Assembly (NCBI RefSeq): GCF_934643285.1 | Contig: NZ_CAKUBT010000012.1 | Coordinates: 1 to 44,706 of the forward strand | Direction of reading: 5' to 3' | Origin: an uncultured Ellagibacter sp. | GTDB taxonomy: Bacteria; Actinomycetota; Coriobacteriia; Coriobacteriales; Eggerthellaceae | DNA: 44,706 bases | Shown here: positions 6,538-13,862 of the stretch, one piece after another | Layout of the letters: each line of letters begins with the position of its first letter | How positions within the stretch are numbered: the first letter of the stretch is position 1 | Notes under the pieces: model-generated | What the model saw: only the letters and a program-made list of their open reading frames with translations | Database searches by the model: none | What the model was told of the DNA's origin: nothing | Program-made: the position numbers and the translations under genes

Positions 6538-8535
6538 CTAACGGCGGCGCAGTTTGCGGAAAACCTTCCCAGCGATGTTGGTGATAAACGACGCTTCGGG
6601 GATATGCAGCTTATGGGCAAGGCCAAAGGTAACGATAAGGCTTACAAGCCCACCTGCGACGATGTAGCCGAATGCTTGGAGAAGGGACCCAGAAAGCGGG
6701 CTTACGAAGGTTTCGAGTGCGGTCAAAATTCCAAAGCCGCAGAGCGCTCCGATGCCTCCGAGCAGAAGGCCGGCGAATGAGGCGCCGAAGATTTTCCGAA
6801 CACCCACATGTCCGAGGTGCGCCCTCAGGTAGATGAACATTGCCACGTCTCCCACCACGTAAAACGCAATCGAGGCGAGTGCTATGGACTCGATGGTCGC
6901 GGGGTTTGGATCCCCGTTGTAGGTCGTCCATGCCCAAAATGCCGTAAGCGCGACCTGCACGATGCCCGCGAGGAAGTTCAGCGCCGCGTAAACGCCCATT
7001 TTGCGCAGGCTCGAGAATACTTTCTGCAGATAGGAGCTGACACCGTAGAACGGCAGCGCAAAGGCGAGCACCACAAGGTAGCTCGAGATGGACTGAATGT
7101 TCTCCATCGTGAAGGCGCCGACGTGGTAGAGCGTGACGAGTGGGACGGAGAACACGGCGAGATAGAGCGCGAAGGGTACGAGCAGGAACATAATCTGCGC
7201 CGTGCCGTTCGTGATGGCCGATACGACGCCCTTCATGTCGCCTTCCGCCTTCATTTCCGAAAGCTCGGTAAACAGGGCGGTCGTGATGGGAATGGCCAGG
7301 AAGGAGTAGGGCAGCGTGTACCACAAACGGGAGTATGCGAGGATCGAGGGGCCGTCAACGGCAAAACAATAGGAGGCCGCGTTCATGACCGACACGGTCG
7401 CGAACGAGATGATCATCACGAGAAACGTCGGCCCGCCGATGGCGAGGGTGTCGCGAAGCGCCGGGTCGTGAAGGTCGACGCGGGGGCGCAGGCGGATACC
7501 GTTTCGCCTGAGCGCGGGGAGCTGAATCGCCATCTGGACGAAGACGCCGAGCGGGTTGCCGATGGCGATGACGTAGAGCGCGGCGTCGGGGTTTACGGGC
7601 GCGATCGCGGCGTACATGAGGAAGGTCGCGATGACGATGGCATTGTTCGCCACCGGGGCGATCGAGGACCACAGATAGTCGCGGTTCGCGTTCAAAAGAC
7701 CCGACACGATCGACGAAGCTCCGTAGAACATGAGCTGAATGGCGAAGTACTGGAAGAAAAACGTCGCAAGCGCGCTCGATGATTGGTCGGAGTAGAACGT
7801 CTGCGTGTAGATGACCTGGGCAGGGAAGACCATGCAGAGGATAGACAGAACGCCGAGGAAGATGGTCACGAGCGTGAGCAGATTCGATGCGTAGGCATTG
7901 CCCGCCCTGGTGCCTGATTTCTTCTTGACCGAGATATAGACCGGGAGAAACGCCGTGACCAGCATGCCGCCCATGACGAGCTCGTAGAGCATGTTTGGCA
8001 GGTTGTTCGCAACCTGATAGGAGCTTGAGAGGAACGACGAGCCGAGCGCGAAGGCCATCGCCCACGTTCGCAAAAACCCAGTGACGCGGGAGAAGAGCAC
8101 GCAGACGCTCATGAGCGCCGCCGACGCGCCGACGGAAGATGCCTTGCTTTCGGGCTCTTCGCCGACGATGGTGACATCGGGCGCAGGCGCGGGGGTCCGG
8201 ACGTCGTTGCCCGCTTTGACGCGCGCTTGGACAGGCACGTTCGTGCGGGCGTCCGACGATGCGGCAAGCGTCTTGTCGACGCCTGCGTGTTTGCTCACGA
8301 TGGGAATCGCCGAGGTTTCACCTGGGGCTGCACTGCGCATGAGGGTCTGTCGCTCGCGACGGGCGTCGAGCTCGGCCGCCTTATCGGTGCCGGCGTGCTT
8401 GCCTATGACGGGGATGCGGCCGGTTTCGCCTGCTTCCCAGGTGTGAGGCTGTGCTGATTGCGTCTCGTTTGCACGATGGGCGCCGTTTTGCTCAGGGGCG
8501 CGCCTATGTTGAGCTCGTGCGAGCTTGTCTGACAT
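6538..8535 (-). CDS. murJ: Lipid II flippase MurJ (MviN family)
   Basis: Moves lipid II across the cytoplasmic membrane. About 135 hydrophilic residues precede the first membrane segment. From there the MurJ core begins (VLFSRVTGFLRTWAMAFALG), with the conserved Arg residues of helix 1, then the PNMLYELVMGGMLVTAFLPVY segment and many hydrophobic helices to a basic C-terminus. The N-terminal tail contains a motif twice: GETGRIPVIGKHAGTDK (36-52) and GETSAIPIVSKHAGVDK (72-88), counted from the ATG at 8535. An in-frame TTG at 8547 is an alternative start; neither start has a clear ribosome binding site. The partner downstream is the ATP-grasp ligase. Unlike mycobacterial MurJ there is no C-terminal pseudokinase domain. 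Confidence 0.93.
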   Translation of the reverse strand: MSDKLARAQHRRAPEQNGAHRANETQSAQPHTWEAGETGRIPVIGKHAGTDKAAELDARRERQTLMRSAAPGETSAIPIVSKHAGVDKTLAASSDARTNVPVQARVKAGNDVRTPAPAPDVTIVGEEPESKASSVGASAALMSVCVLFSRVTGFLRTWAMAFALGSSFLSSSYQVANNLPNMLYELVMGGMLVTAFLPVYISVKKKSGTRAGNAYASNLLTLVTIFLGVLSILCMVFPAQVIYTQTFYSDQSSSALATFFFQYFAIQLMFYGASSIVSGLLNANRDYLWSSIAPVANNAIVIATFLMYAAIAPVNPDAALYVIAIGNPLGVFVQMAIQLPALRRNGIRLRPRVDLHDPALRDTLAIGGPTFLVMIISFATVSVMNAASYCFAVDGPSILAYSRLWYTLPYSFLAIPITTALFTELSEMKAEGDMKGVVSAITNGTAQIMFLLVPFALYLAVFSVPLVTLYHVGAFTMENIQSISSYLVVLAFALPFYGVSSYLQKVFSSLRKMGVYAALNFLAGIVQVALTAFWAWTTYNGDPNPATIESIALASIAFYVVGDVAMFIYLRAHLGHVGVRKIFGASFAGLLLGGIGALCGFGILTALETFVSPLSGSLLQAFGYIVAGGLVSLIVTFGLAHKLHIPEASFITNIAGKVFRKLRRR

Positions 8536-8558
8536 GCAAACGACCAATTCTCTTCGGA

Positions 8559-8564
8559 TATAAT
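8559..8564 (+). promoter_or_regulatory. Candidate -10 element for nadK
   Basis: A perfect TATAAT lies 36 nt before the nadK ATG in the 64-nt gap between divergent murJ and nadK. I see no convincing -35 hexamer at 16-18 nt, so this is a weak promoter call. Confidence 0.4.
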
Positions 8565-8599
8565 CATCTCATCTTAGCAAACACAACGAAAGCGCTCTC

Positions 8600-9565
8600 A
8601 TGAACCTGCTCATCGTACGCAATAACTCCAATTCGCAAGCGATAGATGCATCGCTGCTTTTAGCCACTTACCTGGGAACACAGGGAATCGGCTACGCGAT
8701 ATTCAATTCGTCCGACCTTGAGGGCCTCGATCCCAATCCTCTCGTTTCGCAGCAGCTAGCCCGCGGCGTTGATCTGGCGGTCGTTCTCGGCGGGGACGGG
8801 ACCATCCTACGCACGGCGCGCGCCATCGGTACCTCGGGCGTCCCGATTTTGGGCATCAACTTTGGAAGACTGGGCTTTCTCGCGAACGAGAGCGACGACG
8901 GTGTGGTCGCCATCGTGGCGGCGGCGCTCGCGGGAGAGACGGTGAGCGAGCGGCGCAGCAATCTGCGTGTCGATATCGTCTGCGAAGGGGAGGCCGACCC
9001 GTGGGCGTCAAGCGATGCGGACGGGTTGTTTGCCGAATTGCCCGATGAAAAGGTTTCCACTTGGTTCGACGAAGATGAGGATGCGAGTGCGGGCTTTTTG
9101 GCAGAGAATGCCCCGGGCCATACCTTCTTCGCCCTGAACGAGGCGGCAGTGACGCGCGGTGCGAACGGGCGCATCATCGATTTCTCGCTTTCCATCTCCG
9201 ATGTCCCTATCGCGGACATGCGCGGCGACGGGCTTGTGGTTGCTACGGCGACAGGCTCGACCGCCTATGCGCTCTCCGCTGGCGGACCGCTTGTGGCACC
9301 CGGCTTCAACGGGCTGATCGCCGTGCCGATAGCCCCGCACTCGCTTCGCGCCCGTGCGATGCTCACCTCGGAAAACGATGTGGTGGAAATGGATTTGTCG
9401 CAGAATGCGGCGGGACGGGAGGCGACGCTGTTCATCGACGGAGACATGGCGAAGCTTCCGTCTCCCATCAAGCATATGTACGTGCGCCGCGGTGCCGAGC
9501 CGACGACGCTTCTGCGCTACAAGGGTGAGAATTTCTACGAATACGCTTCCTCGGCTTTCTTTTAG
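8600..9565 (+). CDS. nadK: NAD kinase
   Basis: Phosphorylates NAD+ to NADP+ in the cytoplasm. The 321-residue protein shows the GGDGT motif (64-68), GINFGRLGFLA (85-95), the NE segment ALNEAAVTRG (178-187) and the glycine-rich GDGLVVATATGSTAY (209-223). It is longer than most bacterial NAD kinases mainly because of an acidic insert at about 129-171 (runs of D and E between LRVDIVCEG and HTFFALNEAA). The gene diverges from murJ and ends 45 nt before a bidirectional terminator shared with panD. The ribosome binding site is weak. The family assignment is secure. Confidence 0.96.
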   Translation: MNLLIVRNNSNSQAIDASLLLATYLGTQGIGYAIFNSSDLEGLDPNPLVSQQLARGVDLAVVLGGDGTILRTARAIGTSGVPILGINFGRLGFLANESDDGVVAIVAAALAGETVSERRSNLRVDIVCEGEADPWASSDADGLFAELPDEKVSTWFDEDEDASAGFLAENAPGHTFFALNEAAVTRGANGRIIDFSLSISDVPIADMRGDGLVVATATGSTAYALSAGGPLVAPGFNGLIAVPIAPHSLRARAMLTSENDVVEMDLSQNAAGREATLFIDGDMAKLPSPIKHMYVRRGAEPTTLLRYKGENFYEYASSAFF

Positions 9566-9610
9566 GGGCGGCGACCCCCGTCGAAAGAGCGTAAGCGACT
9601 CCTTGTAAAA

Positions 9611-9646
9611 GAGGGCGGTGCCTGCTTCGGAGTAGGCACCGCCCTC
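9611..9646. terminator. Bidirectional terminator between nadK and panD
   Basis: A perfect 13-bp inverted repeat: GAGGGCGGTGCCT (9611-9623) and AGGCACCGCCCTC (9634-9646), with a loop containing TTCG. Read on the minus strand it is followed by CTTTTAC, a good T tract for the pan operon. Read on the plus strand a short TTTT follows at 9653-9656. It serves two convergent transcripts. Confidence 0.88.
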
Positions 9647-9654
9647 GAATGGTT

Positions 9655-10041
9655 TTACTGCTCGAGCACCCCGTGGCGCTCGTAGCGGGCAACCTGCTCG
9701 GGTTTGTTGTTCGCGCCCACGAGCACGACGCGCGGCGGGTTTGCGTCCGCCTCCTGCTCGGTCATCATCGCGTAGCACATGATGATGATCTTGTCGCCGA
9801 CCGAGACGCAGCGTGCGGCCGCGCCGTTCAGGCAGATGGTGCCGCTGTCGCGCTCGCCTGCGATGACGTAGGTCTCAAAGCGCGCGCCGTTGTTCACGTC
9901 GACGATCGCCACCTTCTCGTACTCGCGGATGCCGGCCGCCTCCATGAGCGCCTCGTCAACGGTGATCGAGCCGACGTAGTTGAGTTCGGCCTGCGTGACC
10001 GTCGCGCGGTGGATCTTTCCCTTCAGCATATGCAAGAGCAT
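9655..10041 (-). CDS. panD: Aspartate 1-decarboxylase
   Basis: Makes beta-alanine from L-aspartate for pantothenate. The 128-residue proenzyme cleaves itself between Gly24 and Ser25 (NYVGSITVD) to form the pyruvoyl cofactor, and both residues are present at the standard position. The motifs MLKGKIHRA and CLNGAAARCVSVGDKIIIM match the family. AAAGGAG lies 7 nt before the ATG at 10041. It is the last gene of the panB-panC-panD operon, which ends at the terminator 9611-9646. Confidence 0.98.
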   Translation of the reverse strand: MLLHMLKGKIHRATVTQAELNYVGSITVDEALMEAAGIREYEKVAIVDVNNGARFETYVIAGERDSGTICLNGAAARCVSVGDKIIIMCYAMMTEQEADANPPRVVLVGANNKPEQVARYERHGVLEQ

Positions 10042-10062
10042 GGGTCGTCTCCTTTCCGTGCG

Positions 10063-10908
10063 CTACATCTCGAAGATGAAGTTGTCGATCAAGCGCGTCT
10101 TGCCGATGCAGACCGCCATCGCCACGAGGACCGAGGAGTCGGCAACATCGACGGGTTTGATGCCGTCCCACGACACCATCTCGACGTAGTCGATGCGTGC
10201 GAGCGGCTCTGCTTCGATGATCGCACGCATGGTGCCCAGAATCGTCTTCGCGTCGCGCTCGCCTTCTTTCATAAGGCGCTGCCCTTCGCGCACCGCGCGG
10301 GACAGCACGAGCGCCGCTTTACGCTCGGCGGGAGAGAGATAGGTGTTGCGCGAGCTTTTCGCGAGGCCGTCTTCTTCGCGCACGATGGGGCACCCGACGA
10401 CCTCGACGTTCATGTTCAGGTCGCGAACCATTCTCCGCACGACGGCGAGCTGCTGCGCGTCTTTTTGGCCGAAGTACGCGCGGTCGGCCTGCGAGATGTT
10501 CATGAGCTTGGAGACCACGGTGCACACTCCGCGGAAATGCGTGGGGCGCGTTTTGCCGCAGAGCTCGGAGGTGATTTCTTCCACGTTCACAAACGTGCAT
10601 GCATCGGGGGCGTAGAGCTCGGAGGGCTCGGGGTGGAAGACCAGGTCGGCGCCGGCGTTCTCGATGAGCACGGTGTCGGCGTCGAAGTCGCGCGGGTAGG
10701 TGGCAAGATCCTCGTTCGGCGCGAACTGGATGGGGTTCAAAAACACGCTCACCATCACGCGGTCGCATTCGGCGACGGCGCGCTTGATGAGGCTCTCGTG
10801 GCCCTCGTGGAGATATCCCATCGTGGGGACAAGTCCCACGGTCAGCCCCTCGGCCTTCCATTGGCGCACGGTCTGCTTCGCCTGCTCGACGGTTGTTGCA
10901 ATATTCAT
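10063..10908 (-). CDS. panC: Pantothenate synthetase
   Basis: Condenses pantoate and beta-alanine using ATP. With the ATG at 10908 the protein has 281 residues, the usual length, and starts like family members. Visible motifs are PTMGYLHEGH (28-37), the ATP-binding HxGH-like site, and EDGLAKSSRNTYLSPAER, the KMSKS-equivalent loop. An in-frame TTG at 10932 would directly abut the panB stop and add eight residues; neither start has a strong Shine-Dalgarno. Translation probably couples to panB. Confidence 0.97.
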   Translation of the reverse strand: MNIATTVEQAKQTVRQWKAEGLTVGLVPTMGYLHEGHESLIKRAVAECDRVMVSVFLNPIQFAPNEDLATYPRDFDADTVLIENAGADLVFHPEPSELYAPDACTFVNVEEITSELCGKTRPTHFRGVCTVVSKLMNISQADRAYFGQKDAQQLAVVRRMVRDLNMNVEVVGCPIVREEDGLAKSSRNTYLSPAERKAALVLSRAVREGQRLMKEGERDAKTILGTMRAIIEAEPLARIDYVEMVSWDGIKPVDVADSSVLVAMAVCIGKTRLIDNFIFEM

Positions 10909-10932
10909 AGGAGAGTTGTCTTTCTTGCTCAA

Positions 10933-11769
10933 TTAGTACAGTTTCTTAATGACGTCGTCGCCTGCGTGGAAGGTCTCGCTGTCAGCGGGGAAAGTACCGG
11001 CGCCGACTGCCTCGATGTAGTCGGAGAAGCCCTTGCGCATCACGTCGCCCACCTCGGCGAAGCGTCGCGCGAACTTGGGGGAGAAGCCGCTCGTCATGCC
11101 GAGCATGTCCTGGTAGACGAGAATCTGCCCATCGCATGCTGCGCCGGCTCCGATGCCGATGGTGGGAATCGAGATGCGGCTGGTGACGAGCTCGGCCAAG
11201 GCGGCGGGCACGCACTCGAGCACGATGGCGAAGGCGCCGGCTTCCTCAAGCGCACAGGCGTTGTCGAGGAGCGCTCGGGCGGATTCCTCGGTCTTGCCCT
11301 GCACCTTGAAGCCGCCGAAGGCGTTCACCGACTGCGGCGTCAGGCCCAGGTGCCCCATCACGGGGATGCCTGCGGCCACGATGGCGCGCACCTGCGGGCA
11401 GACTTCGCGCCCGCCCTCGAGCTTCACGGCGTTTGCGCGGCCTTCCTTTAAAAGACGGCCGGCGTTGCGCACCGCATCTTCCACGCTCACCTCGTAGGAG
11501 AGGAAGGGCATGTCGCACACGATGAGGGCATGCGAGGCCCCGCGCGCAACCGCGTGGCTGTGGTGGATCATATCTTCCATGGTAACTGAGAGGGTATCTT
11601 CGTACCCTAAGATGACGTTCCCTAAGGAATCGCCGATGAGGATGCCGTCAACGCCCGCTTCGTCTTGAAGCTTCGCGGTCGAGTAGTCGTAGGCGGTTAG
11701 CATTGCCAACTTTCTGCCCTCGGCTTTCGCGCGCTGGAACGTGGCGACGGTCTGCTTGGAAGCAGGCAT
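10933..11769 (-). CDS. panB: 3-methyl-2-oxobutanoate hydroxymethyltransferase
   Basis: Transfers a hydroxymethyl group from methylene-tetrahydrofolate to ketoisovalerate, the first step to pantoate. The 278-residue protein contains the magnesium-site region MLTAYDYSTAKLQDEAG and the segments GILIGDSLGNVILGYEDT and GIPVMGHLGLTPQSVNAFGG. The ATG at 11769 has AAAGGG 6 nt upstream; an earlier in-frame ATG at 11784 has no ribosome binding site. As first gene of the operon it is preceded by an inverted repeat (11835-11876) that may be its operator. Confidence 0.98.
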   Translation of the reverse strand: MPASKQTVATFQRAKAEGRKLAMLTAYDYSTAKLQDEAGVDGILIGDSLGNVILGYEDTLSVTMEDMIHHSHAVARGASHALIVCDMPFLSYEVSVEDAVRNAGRLLKEGRANAVKLEGGREVCPQVRAIVAAGIPVMGHLGLTPQSVNAFGGFKVQGKTEESARALLDNACALEEAGAFAIVLECVPAALAELVTSRISIPTIGIGAGAACDGQILVYQDMLGMTSGFSPKFARRFAEVGDVMRKGFSDYIEAVGAGTFPADSETFHAGDDVIKKLY

Positions 11770-11834
11770 AGCCGTCCCTTTCATTTGTATGCTTCGAGGC
11801 TGGATGCCTGGCCGTGTGCCGGGTCACCCGCACT

Positions 11835-11876
11835 CCTTGTGCAGCTGGACAGTATATGTCGTGCGGCTGCACAAGG
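11835..11876 (-). promoter_or_regulatory. 11-bp inverted repeat upstream of panB, possible operator
   Basis: CCTTGTGCAGC (11835-11845) and GCTGCACAAGG (11866-11876) are perfect inverted copies separated by 20 nt. The spacer holds TATACT on the minus strand (11856-11851), a fair -10 element, and a small GACA..TGTC palindrome. The repeat begins 66 nt upstream of the panB start and lacks a T tract, so an operator or leader structure is more likely than a terminator. Confidence 0.45.
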
Positions 11877-11892
11877 GAAAGGGAAAACAAGA

Positions 11893-11927
11893 AATCGCCC
11901 GCAAAACACGTGATTTTGCGGGCGATT
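11893..11927 (-). terminator. Rho-independent terminator of the DUF1846 gene
   Basis: A perfect 14-bp stem, AATCGCCCGCAAAA (11893-11906) with TTTTGCGGGCGATT (11914-11927), has a 7-nt loop. On the minus strand it is followed by TCTTGTTTTCCC. It lies 70 nt after the stop of the gene at 11997. Confidence 0.85.
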
Positions 11928-11996
11928 CGCGAAGGTTGTCGGGCGCCAGCGCATTCCGAGGAGGCATTGCGCCGATCGCAGGAGTTTGCGGGCGTC

Positions 11997-13478
11997 TTAC
12001 TTGTGGTAGTAGCGGCGCTGCTCGTATTTCGGCTCGCAGCAGACGTTGATGCCCAAGGTGCGATAGAGCCTCTCGTCGGTGGCGGAGAGGATCACGCTGA
12101 AGAAGGCGTCGCATCCGCGCAGGTCGTCCACGTGGTCGAGAAGCTGCTGGGCAAGCGGGTCGGTCGCAGAGCTCACCGAGAGCGCGAGCAGCGTCTCGTC
12201 CGAGTGCAGGCGCGGGTTCTTCGAATGCAGCGTCGAGGTCTTGAGCGTGCAGATGGGCTTGATCACGTCGTCGCTGATGACGTAGACGTCGTCGTCGACG
12301 CCCGAGACCGCCTTGAGCGCGTTCATCAGAAGCGAGGATGCGGCGCCCAAAAGCGGGGAGGTCTTGCCGGTGACCACGCGCCCGTCGGCGAGCACCATAG
12401 CTCCTGCCGGGCCGCCTGTCGTCTCCTCTTTAAGAAGAGCGGCCGAGCGCGCGGGCGAGAAGCTCGAGTCGATGCCCGCCTGGTTCATCAAAAGTTCAAG
12501 GCGCTTGACGCGTTCCTCGTGAATGCCGGTGCGGCGCGCGTCGACGGCGGCTTGGAAGTAACGGCGCACGATTTCCATCTTCGCGGCCTCGCGCACGGCG
12601 TCATCGTCCACGATTGCGAGTCCCGCCATGTTCACGCCCATGTCGGTAGGCGACTGGTAGGGGCTCTCTCCCGCGATCCGCTCCATCATGGTCTTAAGGA
12701 CGGGGAAGATCTCCACGTCGCGGTTGTAGTTCACCGTGGTTTTCCCGTAGGCCTCCAGATGGAAGGGGTCGATGCAGTTCGCGTCGTCCAGATCGACTGT
12801 CGCGGCCTCGTAGGCGATGTTGACGGGATGTTTCAGCGGCAGATTCCAGATGGGGAACGTCTCGTATTTCGCGTATCCCGCCAGGTTGCCGTGCTTGTGC
12901 TCGTGGTAGAGCTGCGAGAGGCAAGTGGCCATCTTGCCCGATCCGGGGCCGGGCGCGGTCACCACGACGAGCGGGTGCGTCGTTTCCACGAACTCGTTTT
13001 TGCCGTAGCCCTCGTCGGAGACGATGCGCGCGGTGTCGTAGGGGTACCCGGCGATGGGGTAGTGCAGGTAGCTCTTGATTCCCAGGCCGTCGAGGCGCGA
13101 GCGGAATGCCACGGCGGAAGGCTGGTTCTCGAAGTGGGTGATCACGACGCCCGAGGTGGCGAACCCGCGCGAACGGAACACGTCGAGCAGGCGCAGGACC
13201 TCCTCATCGTAGGTGATACCCAGATCTCCGCGCGTTTTGGATTTCTCGATGTGGTTCGCGTTGATCGCGATGATGATCTCGACCTCGTCGACCATGGTCT
13301 TCAGCATGCGGAACTTGCTGTCGGGCTCGAACCCGGGGAGCACGCGGCTTGCGTGGTAGTCGTCGAAAAGCTTGCCCCCGAACTCGAGGTAGAGCTTGCC
13401 TCCGAACTGGTTGATGCGGCTCCTGATGTGCTCTGCCTGAAGTGCTATGTACTTGTCGTTGTCGAATCCTTGGCGCAT
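11997..13478 (-). CDS. DUF1846 (UPF0371) family protein
   Basis: A conserved protein of unknown function, 493 residues from the chosen start. The N-terminus FDNDKYIALQAEHIRSRI followed by NQFGGKLYLEFGGKLFDDYH is the family hallmark and argues for the ATG at 13478 (AAAGGT about 10 nt upstream) over the longer frame from 13532. Residues near TAPGPGSGKMATCLSQLY form a P-loop-like GxGSGK, and later segments (MGVNMAGLAIVDDD, GKTSPLLGAASSLLMNALK) are also family-like. No signal peptide or membrane helix is evident, so it is probably cytoplasmic. It is transcribed alone with its own terminator; neighbours give no functional hint. Biochemical role unknown. Confidence 0.9.
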   Translation of the reverse strand: MRQGFDNDKYIALQAEHIRSRINQFGGKLYLEFGGKLFDDYHASRVLPGFEPDSKFRMLKTMVDEVEIIIAINANHIEKSKTRGDLGITYDEEVLRLLDVFRSRGFATSGVVITHFENQPSAVAFRSRLDGLGIKSYLHYPIAGYPYDTARIVSDEGYGKNEFVETTHPLVVVTAPGPGSGKMATCLSQLYHEHKHGNLAGYAKYETFPIWNLPLKHPVNIAYEAATVDLDDANCIDPFHLEAYGKTTVNYNRDVEIFPVLKTMMERIAGESPYQSPTDMGVNMAGLAIVDDDAVREAAKMEIVRRYFQAAVDARRTGIHEERVKRLELLMNQAGIDSSFSPARSAALLKEETTGGPAGAMVLADGRVVTGKTSPLLGAASSLLMNALKAVSGVDDDVYVISDDVIKPICTLKTSTLHSKNPRLHSDETLLALSVSSATDPLAQQLLDHVDDLRGCDAFFSVILSATDERLYRTLGINVCCEPKYEQRRYYHK

Positions 13479-13862
13479 ATGATCGAGACCTTTCGCTTTC
13501 CGCAACCCTTGCATACCCATGAACCGAACCATTATATAGGATGTCCACGGCGCTCGGCGTGCGGGCTTGCGCTTCGAATCGAAGATTCAAAGATGAGAAG
13601 GGGCGGCGTCCGTCGCACGGGGATTCACGATAGGGAACGGGGCGCGCGTCAATCGAAAACGGGGCGCACATCGATGCTTTCCTTTCGGTTAGTATAGGGT
13701 AGAAGCTCTCACCTGGCATTATGGAGGGGGCGCGCAGGCGCAGGCGGGGAAAAGAGGCCCTCATGCTACAATCGACGCTGTTTTATGTTCTCGCGATCGG
13801 CGGGTTTGCGAATTCCCGCTGCAGGACGAGGGGTGCGGCCCTTCGTCCGGATAAGAGGTTTC
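13479..13862. other. Divergent intergenic region between the DUF1846 and SLH peptidase genes
   Basis: No convincing gene is present. On the minus strand TATAAT (rc of 13531-13536) lies 53 nt before the DUF1846 start, without a clear -35 element. On the plus strand an extended -10, TGCTACAAT (13764-13772), lies 91 nt before the SLH peptidase start, also without a good -35. The open frame running into the region from 13785 lacks a ribosome binding site and precedes the signal peptide start. Confidence 0.5.

Noticed and set aside
9649..11451. A 600-codon open frame on the plus strand across panD, panC and panB
   Set aside because: Antisense shadow of three strong pan genes; composition is rich in H, V and R with no domain.
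11814..13697. A long plus-strand open frame opposite the DUF1846 gene
   Set aside because: Shadow of a conserved family protein on the other strand; it also runs through that gene's terminator.
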